Shown piece after piece: positions 55,932-64,000 of a stretch of 64,000 nucleotides of DNA. The notes below the pieces were generated by a model. The model had not been told where the DNA came from, made no database searches, and saw only the letters and a list, made by a program, of their open reading frames with translations. The DNA lies in contig JACOUM010000010.1 in the NCBI GenBank assembly GCA_016177795.1, positions 186,001 to 250,000 of the forward strand. Direction: 5' to 3'. How positions within the stretch are numbered: the first letter of the stretch is position 1; the number at the start of each line of letters is the position of its first letter. The position numbers were made by a program, and so were the translations under genes. This DNA is from Nitrosomonadales bacterium (GTDB taxonomy: Bacteria > Pseudomonadota > Gammaproteobacteria > Burkholderiales > Gallionellaceae).

Positions 55932-56975
55932 ATGAATAAGGCGCGCAGTATAAAACAAAATGCCCTGCCCGATGCGTTGCCCAACTTTCGTAACCTCGGT
56001 GTGACGTTGCGCATCCTGCTGATCAGCAACGGCCTGGCATTGCTGCAGGCATTGCTGCAGGCGAACGGCTGGGCGGACATGCCGCTGCGCATGATGCAGA
56101 TTTATACACTGCTTACGCCCATCTTGCTGTCCAGCTTGCTGCTGCTGTGGGCAATGCAGCCGTGGCTGAACCGGATTGCCTATTGGCATGGCGCGCTGGC
56201 AGTGAATGCACTGGTGATAATGCTGACGCTGTTCATCTATTACTTCGGCGGTGAGCTGTATCGCCCGCCGGGCCGCGCTGACGCATGGTTTGATGCGGTG
56301 CGCTACACGCTGCTCAGCATAATGGTAAGCACCATCCTGCTGATCTATTTCCGCTGGCGCAGCCGGGTGCTGTCGCGCGCATTGCACGAGGCACGCCTGC
56401 AGGTGTTGCGTGCGCGCATCCGGCCGCATTTTCTGTTCAACACCATCAATGCCGTGCTCAGTGTTGTGCGCGCCCAGCCGAGGCAGGCCGAGACCGCGCT
56501 GCAGGACATGTCCGACCTGTTCCGCATGGCGATGGCGGATACGCAAGACCTCGTGCCGCTGCGGCAGGAAATCGAATTGGGCAGGCAATACATCGCGCTG
56601 GAGCAGTTGCGCATGGGCGAACGCTTGTTCGTGGAATGGCAAATTCAGGATGTGCCGGACGATGCGCTGATACCGCCGCTGCTGTTGCAGCCGTTGCTGG
56701 AAAATGCCGTGTATCATGGCATTGAACCGCTGCCGCAGGGCGGCAGCATTACCGTTGCGCTGCATCGCAGTGGCGACGAGTTGCGGATCAAGGTGGAGAA
56801 TCCCTGCCCGGCGCGCGCTGCCGTGCCGCATTCCGGCAACAGGATGGCGCTGCAGAACATTCGCGAACGTCTGGAGTTGCTGTTCGATGTCGAGGCGCGC
56901 TACCAGGTCGAAAGCGGCAAGAACTTCTATCGCGTGGAAATCACCCTGCCGTATATGAAGGAGAAAGCGGTATGA
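55932..56975 (+). CDS. LytS/AlgZ-type sensor histidine kinase
   Basis: The 347-residue protein has four membrane helices (about 25-140), then a His_kinase domain with H166 in [18 protein letters not shown] and a HATPase part ([24 protein letters not shown]). This is the AlgZ/FimS group, which works with LytTR regulators. Its stop overlaps the regulator's ATG as ATGA. The signal is unknown. Confidence 0.93.
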   Translation: MNKARSIKQNALPDALPNFRNLGVTLRILLISNGLALLQALLQANGWADMPLRMMQIYTLLTPILLSSLLLLWAMQPWLNRIAYWHGALAVNALVIMLTLFIYYFGGELYRPPGRADAWFDAVRYTLLSIMVSTILLIYFRWRSRVLSRALHEARLQVLRARIRPHFLFNTINAVLSVVRAQPRQAETALQDMSDLFRMAMADTQDLVPLRQEIELGRQYIALEQLRMGERLFVEWQIQDVPDDALIPPLLLQPLLENAVYHGIEPLPQGGSITVALHRSGDELRIKVENPCPARAAVPHSGNRMALQNIRERLELLFDVEARYQVESGKNFYRVEITLPYMKEKAV

Positions 56976-57733
56976 ATCTGGTCGAACTGGCGCTGCGCGT
57001 TTTTATCGTGGACGACGAGCTGCCCGCGCGCAATCGCCTGCGCGACCTGCTGCACGATTGCGGCGAACAACTGCCGCTGGATGTCGTTGGCGAAGCGGGC
57101 AACGGCCAGGAGGCGCTGGACAGACTCATGGAAACGCCCGCCGATGTGGTGTTGCTGGACATCCGCATGCCGCAGATGGACGGCATCGAACTCGCGCAGC
57201 ACCTCAACAAGTTGCCCAAACCGCCGGTGATCATCTTCACCACCGCCTTCGACGCCTACGCAATCAAGGCGTTCGAGCTGCACGCTGTCGACTACCTGCT
57301 CAAGCCGATCCGCTTGAAGCGATTATTCGAGGCGCTGACCCGCGCGCGCGAAGCCGTTCCGGTGCAGACCGAAGTATTGCGCGACCTGCTGCCGGAGCCG
57401 CGCAAATTTCTCTCCATCCACGAACGCGGCAAGATCCATCTTGTGCCCGTCGAGCAAGTGTTGTTTCTGCGTGCCGAGTTGAAATACGTGACCGTGCGTA
57501 CCGCCGAACACGAATACCTGCTCGAAGAACCGCTCACCGCGCTGGAACAGGAATTCGCCGCACGCTTCGCGCGCATCCACCGCAACTGCCTGGTGGCGAA
57601 GGAGGCGATTGAGGGATTCGAGAAAGGCGGCGAGGAAGGCGAGGGCAGCGGCTGGATGGTCAGGCTCAAGGGCGTGGACGAACTGCTCGCGATCAGCCGG
57701 CGGCAGCAGCATATCGTCAAGGAATTCAGCTAG
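56972..57733 (+). CDS. LytTR-family response regulator, AlgR-like
   Basis: The 253-residue protein has a receiver domain with the acidic pocket FIVDDE (D14, D15), phosphorylated D63 in [13 protein letters not shown] and the conserved K in [14 protein letters not shown] LytTR DNA-binding domain follows (about 145-250: [30 protein letters not shown]). It is the partner of the kinase just upstream. AlgR relatives control surface and polysaccharide genes; targets here are unknown. Confidence 0.95.
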   Translation: MNLVELALRVFIVDDELPARNRLRDLLHDCGEQLPLDVVGEAGNGQEALDRLMETPADVVLLDIRMPQMDGIELAQHLNKLPKPPVIIFTTAFDAYAIKAFELHAVDYLLKPIRLKRLFEALTRAREAVPVQTEVLRDLLPEPRKFLSIHERGKIHLVPVEQVLFLRAELKYVTVRTAEHEYLLEEPLTALEQEFAARFARIHRNCLVAKEAIEGFEKGGEEGEGSGWMVRLKGVDELLAISRRQQHIVKEFS

Positions 57734-57741
57734 TTACTGCG

Positions 57742-58149
57742 TCATGATGTGGCGAATTTCAGGTGGACGCGCAATTCGCGGAATGCATCCCCGTCCATCG
57801 CATCGGGAAAAATGACGCGGGAAACCGGCCGGTAACGTCCCTCTGGTCTGATACGCAACAGGACAAAATACGGACTGACTATGGTCTTTTCTGCAACCCG
57901 TCCAATCAGCTTTGAGCCGTCCCGGGCAACGACTGACACGCTGCTCTGATCGAGTGAAATCTCGCGCCAGGAACCGGAAAAAATCAGCAAGGCATCGCGT
58001 GCCAGATAGTAGGACAGGCTCAGTGCAATCAGCAACGCTGCCGCCAGCCTGGCTGTCCATGGCATCGCGGTCATATACACCACGGATGCGGCTATTGCAT
58101 GCGATAACAGCAGAACCGTGGCAAAGCGTACCGATGGTTTGATTGCCAT
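57742..58149 (-). CDS. YgfX (CptA)-like small membrane protein
   Basis: The 135-residue protein has two membrane helices (about 8-30 and 32-55), then a beta-rich cytoplasmic part with SGSWREISLDQSSVSVVARDGSKLIGRVAEKTIVSPYFVLLRIRPEG and FPDAMDGDAFRELRVHLKF. This fits the YgfX family, described in Escherichia coli as the inner-membrane toxin partner of SdhE. No sdhE-like gene lies next to it, so a toxin role is not supported here. Confidence 0.7.
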   Translation of the reverse strand: MAIKPSVRFATVLLLSHAIAASVVYMTAMPWTARLAAALLIALSLSYYLARDALLIFSGSWREISLDQSSVSVVARDGSKLIGRVAEKTIVSPYFVLLRIRPEGRYRPVSRVIFPDAMDGDAFRELRVHLKFATS

Positions 58150-58170
58150 ACTCCCGGAGGCGGCAAAAAA

Positions 58171-59415
58171 TCAGGCGGCAAAAAAAGCGGCAATGCCCAA
58201 CAGCACCAGCAGCACGATGACAATCAGGATCAGATTGCTGCCACCAGGCTTGGCAGACGGTTTCGCCGGGCTTTGGCGTACGGCAGGGCGAGGATTGGCG
58301 GGTGATGCCGGGCGGGTATTTTTTGCCGCGGGTGCCGCCCGCTTGATCGACTCAGCGCTGGGGCGTTGTATCTTGAGCGTTTTGGTAAGTTCATCAACAT
58401 CTTCGCTGGTGCCCGTCAAGGCAGCCAGGCGCATGGTCGCAGCGGATGAATCGAAAGCCTGCGACAAGCCTCCTGTCGCCGCTGGCCTCGCTTCCTCGTC
58501 GCTCGCCTCCCTGCTGCCGGTAGCGGTAATGGCATCCGGCAATTTTCTCTCGCCGCCGGCGGGCGATGAGACATCTATCTGTTTACCGGAACGCGGCAAG
58601 GTATCGCGACAAGCGCGCAAATCAACGGCAAAATCCCTGGCGTTCTGGTAGCGATCCTCCAGTTTCTTGGCCAATGCCTTGGCTATGATGAAATTGGCCA
58701 TCTCCGGTACGGCGGGATTTAATGTACTGGGCGGCGCCGGTACCGCATTCAGGGTCTGATACATGATGGCATTGACGTTTTCGCCGTTGAAGGGCGCCTG
58801 CCCGGTCAGCATTTCGTAGAGCATCACACCCAGCGAGAAAATATCCGAACGCTGGTCCAATGCCTTGCCCATTACTTGCTCCGGCGACATGTATTTCGGA
58901 GAACCCAGCACCATGCCGGTCTGGGTGCGCACCGCAGAAGAGGCCATGCGCGCAATCCCGAAATCGGTGATTTTTACATGCCCGTCACGTATCACCATGA
59001 TGTTCGAAGGCTTGACATCGCGATGCACGATTTCATGCTCATGGGCATAAGCCAATCCCTGCGCCACCTGGGCAACAATATCCAGCACCTGCTCGACCGG
59101 CAACAAACCCGCGTCGTTCATGATATCGCGCAGCTCGCGCCCTTCCAGGAGCTCCATGGCAATGTAGGCCACATCGCCGCTCTTGCCCACATCGAAAATG
59201 GTCACGATATTCGGGTGATTGAGCCGCCCGGCCGCCTTGGCCTCCTGGTAGAACCGGCTCTCGTATTCTTCTTTCTCATCCAGCGCGAGGCCGAGATTAA
59301 TCGTTTTGATCGCTACCACGCGGTCAATCAGCGGATCCTTGGCCTTGTAGACGATGCCCATCGCCCCCTGGCCGAGTTCGCCAAGCACCTCATAGCGGCC
59401 TAACTGGCTAATCAT
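58171..59415 (-). CDS. Ser/Thr protein kinase with C-terminal membrane anchor
   Basis: The 414-residue protein starts with a Hanks-type kinase domain (about 8-265): glycine loop GELGQGAMGIVYKA, K37 in VAIKTINL, the catalytic HRDVKPSNIMV, DFGIARM and the activation segment SPKYMSPEQVMG. A proline/alanine-rich linker follows, and the last about 22 residues are a membrane helix (LILIVIVLLVLLGIAAFFAA). No extracellular sensor domain follows. It lies 67 bases downstream of the cyclase homologue and probably shares its transcript. Confidence 0.93.
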   Translation of the reverse strand: MISQLGRYEVLGELGQGAMGIVYKAKDPLIDRVVAIKTINLGLALDEKEEYESRFYQEAKAAGRLNHPNIVTIFDVGKSGDVAYIAMELLEGRELRDIMNDAGLLPVEQVLDIVAQVAQGLAYAHEHEIVHRDVKPSNIMVIRDGHVKITDFGIARMASSAVRTQTGMVLGSPKYMSPEQVMGKALDQRSDIFSLGVMLYEMLTGQAPFNGENVNAIMYQTLNAVPAPPSTLNPAVPEMANFIIAKALAKKLEDRYQNARDFAVDLRACRDTLPRSGKQIDVSSPAGGERKLPDAITATGSREASDEEARPAATGGLSQAFDSSAATMRLAALTGTSEDVDELTKTLKIQRPSAESIKRAAPAAKNTRPASPANPRPAVRQSPAKPSAKPGGSNLILIVIVLLVLLGIAAFFAA

Positions 59416-59482
59416 GATATCCACCCGAATGAGTCTTTTTTGCGCTGTCCATTTGTATAAACCCGGTAATCAGGAATTTCCA

Positions 59483-60868
59483 CTAATTACAAAACCCCGG
59501 TCTGATATTCGTCGTCCTGCCTGCGGCCAACTCAACTGTTTGCGAGTAAACCTCGCCGCTGGTACTGGTTACAATCACCGTATGCGTGCCTGCAGGAACG
59601 TCTACCACCAGCATTCTTGAAATTATCTTGCCTTTCTGGGCGCCATCTACAAATACCTCGGTTCCCGGATGGCATCTGACCGCAATATGAGCTGGCGCGC
59701 CTTGTTGTGCGGCGTCGCCGCCGATGATGGTGTCAAGCCAACCCTTCTTGTCGGCCGATTCCGTTGCGGTACTCTTGCGCTGCGTATCCGCCTGCCTGGG
59801 CTGATCGCTTGCGGGCTGATCAATTGCGGGTTGAGCGCTTGCGGGCTGAGCGCTGGTTTTTTTGCTGTCTGCCGTGCTGGCGGCAGGTTTTTTCGGTGAC
59901 GGTTTGCTCCCGGCCGTTTTCTTCGCATCCGGTTTGGGAGCTGCAGCCGGCTGTGCCGGGCTTGTTTCTGCCGTCTTGCTATCCGCAACTGGCGCAACGG
60001 GCTCGACAGGGATTGCCGGAGTAGCCGCAGGCACCGGCTCGATACCGCTTGCTGCAGACAACGATTCGGCATCCGGCCGGGCAGGCATTTCATCACGCCC
60101 GCCCAGCGTTAACACCAGCACGCCAATCAGCACCACTGGCGCGGCAATCGCACCGGCATAGATGGCACGTTGCCTGCGGTCAGCCTGCTCAAAGCGCGAC
60201 CTGAAATTTTTAATCACATTACCCGACCGCGAGATCACGGCATTCCAGCTCTCCCTGACGGATGTCACGAAGCGTGCCAATTGCACCTCATGTAAATTTG
60301 TGGCAATCAGATCCGCGGTCTTCTCGCCGAGATGGCCAATGGCATACACCTCATGCTCGCGCACATGTTTGTCGGTGCGCGATCCCTGGTAGCTGAACAT
60401 TCCGGTATATTCTGGTGAAAGGCGCGAGACTGCATCGTAATAAGAGCGCGACACGAGTATCTGGTCGGCATCCGCAAAACCCATGACGCGTTGCGCAACA
60501 TTAATGCCGTCTCCCACGATATTGGGTTGCCCGTTGATGTCCCTGACCAGGCGCACCGGGCCGAGATTGATTCCTGCGCGCACCAGCAGGGGCGGGTTCA
60601 GACCGGGGTCTTCGTTGAGTATGCTTTCGCGCAAGCTGAGGGCGGCTTTTAACGCATCTTCTACATCGCCGAGGAAGTTGATGGCTGCCCCGTCACCGGT
60701 ATCCAGAATAATGCGGTCAGCTAGCGGCACGTCGCGAATGGCAGCGGAAAGATAGCTGTTAAACCGGTCTTTCAGCGAAATCTGGCCGGACACCGACATC
60801 TTGGAATATTCCACAATATCCAAGAACAGCACACTGCACATGATGGTTTTATTGCTGCGCTCTTCCAT
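59483..60868 (-). CDS. Class III nucleotide cyclase homologue with membrane helix and PEGA domain
   Basis: The 461-residue protein has a class III cyclase domain (about 8-180), with the metal aspartate D17 in LFLDIVEYSKM, DTGDGAAINFLGDVEDAL, and VGDGINVAQRVM. A membrane helix (about 240-260) follows. A long Ala/Pro/Lys-rich linker leads to a C-terminal PEGA domain (VRCHPGTEVFVDGAQKGKI) on the far side. Whether it makes cAMP, makes cGMP or is inactive cannot be decided here. The pairing with a Ser/Thr kinase suggests a shared envelope signalling role. Confidence 0.88.
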   Translation of the reverse strand: MEERSNKTIMCSVLFLDIVEYSKMSVSGQISLKDRFNSYLSAAIRDVPLADRIILDTGDGAAINFLGDVEDALKAALSLRESILNEDPGLNPPLLVRAGINLGPVRLVRDINGQPNIVGDGINVAQRVMGFADADQILVSRSYYDAVSRLSPEYTGMFSYQGSRTDKHVREHEVYAIGHLGEKTADLIATNLHEVQLARFVTSVRESWNAVISRSGNVIKNFRSRFEQADRRQRAIYAGAIAAPVVLIGVLVLTLGGRDEMPARPDAESLSAASGIEPVPAATPAIPVEPVAPVADSKTAETSPAQPAAAPKPDAKKTAGSKPSPKKPAASTADSKKTSAQPASAQPAIDQPASDQPRQADTQRKSTATESADKKGWLDTIIGGDAAQQGAPAHIAVRCHPGTEVFVDGAQKGKIISRMLVVDVPAGTHTVIVTSTSGEVYSQTVELAAGRTTNIRPGFCN

Positions 60869-60954
60869 TCAAATACCCGGTACCCTGCCTGTTGTTTGCC
60901 AATATTCCGGCCGGAACGATTGACCGAATGTAACGCTGTTGATTTTAGTGACAA

Positions 60955-61857
60955 TCAGCGTTTTACTCCAGTTTTACTTTTTTTGCTGCCGGTTCGGGCA
61001 ACACTTTGCGCCGTTCGTGCCGCAGCGCCCCGGCGATGCGCGGTTTTCGCGGGTTGCGCCGGGTCGGTTTGGCGCAAAGCCGGCGGATTCTGTTGCGACA
61101 CATCGCTGTCGGCGGCGATTCCCGCCCAATCCAGTACCTGCGCAACTTCCCCTTCACCCAGTTCAGCGGTCATTCCCCGCTTCAAACGCGGCGGCAGATT
61201 AATGATGCCGAAGCGCACACGCATCAGCCGGCTGACCGGCAATCCCAATGCGTCAAAGGTGCGGCGCACCACGCGATTGCGGCCTTCCTTGAGCATCACT
61301 CGATACCAGTGGTTGAATCCTTCGCCGCCCTCATCCTCGAGTTTCTCGAACTTCACCAAGCCGTCTTCCAGTTCAACACCCTGCTTGAGCGCCCTATCCA
61401 TCTGAGCTTCCGTCATGGTGCCCTGCACGCGCACCGCATATTCGCGTTCGACTTCAAAACGCGGGTGCATCAGGCAGTTCGCCAGCTCGCCGGAAGTGGT
61501 AAAAATCAGCAAGCCGCTGGTATTGAAATCCAGCCGTCCGACCGCAATCCATTTCTGACCGCGCAACTTGGGCAATTTATCGAACACGCTGGCGCGCTTT
61601 CCCGGATCATCGCGGCTGACGATTTCTCCCTCCGGCTTGTGATACAGCAGCACGCGTATGGCGTGCTCCCTTGCGCCGACACGGATGGTGCGTCGCTCGG
61701 CCTTCACCAGGTCGCCTTCCACCACGCGCATTCCCAGAGTGGCGGGTTCGCCATTTACGCTGACGCGCCCGGCGGCGATCCATTCCTCCATGGTGCGGCG
61801 TGAGCCAAACCCGGCTTGCGCCAGCACCTTCTGCAGCTTTTCGCCCTGTTCATTCAT
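60955..61857 (-). CDS. rluB: 23S rRNA pseudouridine 2605 synthase
   Basis: The 300-residue protein has an S4 domain ([30 protein letters not shown]) and a RsuA/RluB-type catalytic domain with the aspartate in [15 protein letters not shown]. The C-terminal tail (about 230-300) is basic and low in complexity, ending KKSKTGVKR. The start overlaps the recR stop as ATGA. Confidence 0.94.
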   Translation of the reverse strand: MNEQGEKLQKVLAQAGFGSRRTMEEWIAAGRVSVNGEPATLGMRVVEGDLVKAERRTIRVGAREHAIRVLLYHKPEGEIVSRDDPGKRASVFDKLPKLRGQKWIAVGRLDFNTSGLLIFTTSGELANCLMHPRFEVEREYAVRVQGTMTEAQMDRALKQGVELEDGLVKFEKLEDEGGEGFNHWYRVMLKEGRNRVVRRTFDALGLPVSRLMRVRFGIINLPPRLKRGMTAELGEGEVAQVLDWAGIAADSDVSQQNPPALRQTDPAQPAKTAHRRGAAARTAQSVARTGSKKSKTGVKR

Positions 61858-62450
61858 ATCGATATTTCACGCCGCTCCAGTACGGCCTGCGCCAATGTGC
61901 CGCTGTCCACCTGTTCCAGCTCGCCGCCAACCGGCAAGCCGCGCGCGATACGGGATACCTTGACATTCTGCGATTGCAGCAAGGTTGCCAGATAGTGCGC
62001 CGTGGCATCGCCTTCCACGGTGAAATTGGTCGCCAGGATCACCTCGCAGGGTTGCTCCTGCGCACGCCTGACCAACCGGTCGAAATGCAATTCTTTCGCG
62101 CCGATGCCGTCCAGCGGCGACAGCCTGCCCATCAGCACAAAATACATGCCGCGATAACACTGTGTTTGCTCCATCATCAGCAAATCTGCGGGCATTTCGA
62201 CCACGCACAGCAGGCTTGCATCGCGCCTGGACGATGCGCATAACGCGCAGATCTCCGCTTCGGAAAAATTATTGCACTTGCCGCAGTGGCGGGTATTGCT
62301 GGCGGCCAGTTCCAGCGATTGTGCCAGGCGTAGCGCCCCGGCGCGGTCGCGCTGCAACAAGTGGTAGGCCATGCGCTGCGCAGACTTCGGCCCGACCCCC
62401 GGCAGGCAACGCAGTGCGGCGATCAATTCTTCCAGATGGGATGGGGTCAC
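61854..62450 (-). CDS. recR: Recombination mediator protein RecR
   Basis: The 198-residue protein acts with RecO and RecF to load RecA at gaps. It shows the helix-hairpin-helix [24 protein letters not shown], the four-cysteine zinc finger [16 protein letters not shown], and the Toprim domain with [14 protein letters not shown] and [17 protein letters not shown]. It follows ybaB in the conserved dnaX-ybaB-recR order. Confidence 0.98.
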   Translation of the reverse strand: MTPSHLEELIAALRCLPGVGPKSAQRMAYHLLQRDRAGALRLAQSLELAASNTRHCGKCNNFSEAEICALCASSRRDASLLCVVEMPADLLMMEQTQCYRGMYFVLMGRLSPLDGIGAKELHFDRLVRRAQEQPCEVILATNFTVEGDATAHYLATLLQSQNVKVSRIARGLPVGGELEQVDSGTLAQAVLERREISI

Positions 62451-62464
62451 TAGGGTGAATTCCG

Positions 62465-62791
62465 TCAGAACGGCAGTTTCATCCCCGGCGGCAGACCCAT
62501 ACCGGAGGAAAAACCGCTCATGCGCTGCTGCGAGATGGCTTCCGCCTTTTTCGTCGCATCGTTCAGCGCCAGCACAATCAGGTCTTCCAGCATTTCCTTG
62601 TCGTCGGAGAATACGCTGTCATCCAGCGACACGCGGCGCACTTCATGCGCGCAGGTCACGGTCACCTTGACCATGCCGGAGCCGGCCTGACCTTCCACTT
62701 CCACGTTTGCCAATTCGGCCTGCGCCTTCTGCATGTTCTGCTGCATCTGCTGCGCCTGCTTCATCAAACCGCCCAATCCGCCTTTCATCAT
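62465..62791 (-). CDS. ybaB: YbaB/EbfC nucleoid-associated protein
   Basis: The 108-residue protein starts [47 protein letters not shown], with the helical dimer tweezers and central sheet of the family, which binds DNA. It lies between dnaX and recR on the same strand. Confidence 0.97.
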   Translation of the reverse strand: MMKGGLGGLMKQAQQMQQNMQKAQAELANVEVEGQAGSGMVKVTVTCAHEVRRVSLDDSVFSDDKEMLEDLIVLALNDATKKAEAISQQRMSGFSSGMGLPPGMKLPF

Positions 62792-62812
62792 TTTTGCGTC
62801 CTCCTCGACTTG

Positions 62813-64000
62813 CTATATTGGTTTAATCGATTCCGTTATCAGGCTCGCACCCAGCTCCGCTTGCGCCTCGCGCACAAAATCATCCTGTGCAATCGAGTCG
62901 TTTGCCAGCTGCTGCCTGAATTGTTTTGCCTGTTGTTCGACCACGGCCGGCGTGGCTGATTCCGTCTTGCCCAATACGATATTCAGTTTGATCGGCTTGG
63001 CAAAATAATCGCCCAGCGCTGCCTGCAGTTTTTCGGTTGCCATCCTGTTGGCTTGAAGGTGCTTGTGCTCCTGCGACAGGCACAGGGTGATGCGCCCATC
63101 CAGGAAGCTTTGCAATACACAGTTCTTCGCCAACTGTTGCGCCATGCCCTGCACATTCAGCTGCGTCAGCAATACCCCCCAGTCCGGCTGGCCGGCCGAT
63201 GCAGTCTTGCTGTCTGAAGCGCCGTCCTCCGGCGCGTGGTTAACCGGAGCGGATGCTGCAGGGGTAACCACGGATTTTCCGGCTGGCGCAGCCTTGCCCG
63301 CTATTGCCGCCACAGGCCGCGCGCTTGGCTGCGCGCTGGCAGGGGCAACCATGGCTGGCTGCGACCCGCCCCTGGCAGGCGCAAACGCCAGCATGCGCAA
63401 CAGCGCCATGGTAAAACCGGCGTATTCATCGGGAGCCAGATCGATTTCATCGCGCCCGTGGATGGCGATCTGATAAAACAACTGCACCTCCTCCGGCGTG
63501 AAAGCCTGCGCCAGTTCCAGCAGGCGCTCCCGCTCCGGCTCGTCGTCGGCAATCGCCTGCGGCACGGTCTGCGCCAGCGCGATGCGATGCAGCAACACCG
63601 CCAGCTCCTGCAACGCCGCATCAAACGCCAGACTGCGCGCCGCCATGTTGTCGGCAATTGCAAGCAATGCCGCGCCATCCTGTGCGCGTAACGTAACCAG
63701 CAAGTCAAACAGATAACCCTGATCTATCGCCCCCAGCATGGTGCGCACCGTCGCCTCCTCCACCTTGCCTGCAGAAAAGGCAATTGCCTGGTCCAGCAGG
63801 CTCAGCGCGTCGCGCATGCTGCCCTGCGCCACCCGTGCGATCAGGTTAACGGCTGCAGGTTCAAAGGAAATCTGTTCCTGCTCCAGCACCTGCTGCAAAT
63901 GCGCCGCAATCAGCGCGGGCGGCAATTGCTTCAGGTTGAATTGCAGGCAGCGCGACAGCACCGTAACAGGAATCTTCTGCGGATCGGTCGTGGCGAGAAT
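62813..64000 (-). CDS. dnaX: DNA polymerase III tau/gamma subunit (N-terminus outside window)
   Basis: About 395 codons are present and the frame runs off the right edge. The visible part begins ILATTDPQKIPVTVLSRCLQFNLKQLP, the sensor region of the AAA+ clamp-loader ATPase. It continues through GSMRDALSLLDQAIAF into the Ala/Pro-rich linker and the tau C-terminal part. A slippery frameshift site for gamma was not found in the visible part. Confidence 0.96.
   Translation of the reverse strand: MLATTDPQKIPVTVLSRCLQFNLKQLPPALIAAHLQQVLEQEQISFEPAAVNLIARVAQGSMRDALSLLDQAIAFSAGKVEEATVRTMLGAIDQGYLFDLLVTLRAQDGAALLAIADNMAARSLAFDAALQELAVLLHRIALAQTVPQAIADDEPERERLLELAQAFTPEEVQLFYQIAIHGRDEIDLAPDEYAGFTMALLRMLAFAPARGGSQPAMVAPASAQPSARPVAAIAGKAAPAGKSVVTPAASAPVNHAPEDGASDSKTASAGQPDWGVLLTQLNVQGMAQQLAKNCVLQSFLDGRITLCLSQEHKHLQANRMATEKLQAALGDYFAKPIKLNIVLGKTESATPAVVEQQAKQFRQQLANDSIAQDDFVREAQAELGASLITESIKPI

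Noticed and set aside
57742-58149. Toxin-antitoxin module with the YgfX-like protein as toxin
   Set aside because: No SdhE-like antitoxin gene is adjacent, so only family membership can be claimed.
1-64000. CRISPR arrays, prophage genes or rRNA genes
   Set aside because: No regularly spaced long repeats, phage structural genes or rRNA sequence were seen on reading the window.

Overview
The window looks like a chromosomal segment of a moderately GC-rich betaproteobacterium, most likely from the Nitrosomonadales/Gallionellaceae area. Three things point there: the gene order glyQ-glyS-gmhB-plsC-ygjP, the block hisC-B-H-A-F-I-E-hinT-tatABC next to a DegQ-type protease and a Nif3 protein, and the sulfide/energy-metabolism genes. 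This placement is an inference from gene order and protein character, not from a database search. Almost all DNA is coding and most genes are housekeeping.

Layout. 1-2075: a TPR-methyltransferase gene running off the left edge. 2428-10219: glyQ, glyS, gmhB, plsC, a YgjP-type metallopeptidase, a YqaA-like protein, a small membrane protein and a beta-CASP metallo-beta-lactamase, with palindromic repeats in the gaps. 10276-16127: tpm, tesA-like lipoprotein, acyP, a hybrid histidine kinase and an M17 aminopeptidase. 16176-17906: thyA and folA, separated by a small S23/IVS-type four-helix protein gene with inverted repeat arms. 17999-22585: a cytochrome c'-like protein with a Crp/Fnr regulator, an Orn/Lys/Arg decarboxylase with a broken N-terminus, a small protein and dcd. 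22775-24904: metG. 24908-32248: six genes for an energy-converting-hydrogenase-related (Ehr) membrane complex whose large subunit lacks the Ni-Fe cysteines. 32393-38409: two small hypotheticals, dnaE, tRNA-Gly(CCC), thiS, thiG, trmB. 38488-39640: a low-GC orphan gene flanked by 55-bp inverted repeats. 39780-42081: an ArsR-rhodanese regulator divergent from dsrE and an SQR-like flavoprotein. 42181-50549: nif3, degQ, tatCBA, hinT and seven his genes. 50670-64000: cca, slt, grxD, a candidate anti-Shine-Dalgarno small RNA, argH, an AlgZ/AlgR-like two-component pair, a YgfX-like protein, a Ser/Thr kinase, a PEGA-tailed nucleotide cyclase homologue, rluB, recR, ybaB and the start-truncated dnaX.

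The window is unusually rich in small palindromic or paired-arm repeats. One hairpin family (core GCCCGCTGGCGGG) sits in frame inside both metG and hisH. A second family (GTCCACGAAAGACACGAAA) is seen twice between genes. A heptamer-repeat family flanks the S23-type gene and supplies the first codons of folA. A 189-bp MITE lies inside the Ehr operon. Two aminoacyl-tRNA synthetase genes (glyS, metG) each hold an internal low-GC block.

The strongest candidates for something undescribed are the small RNA at about 54400-54490, with an exposed TCCTCC tract and a clear terminator, and the orphan-gene cassette at 38488-39640.
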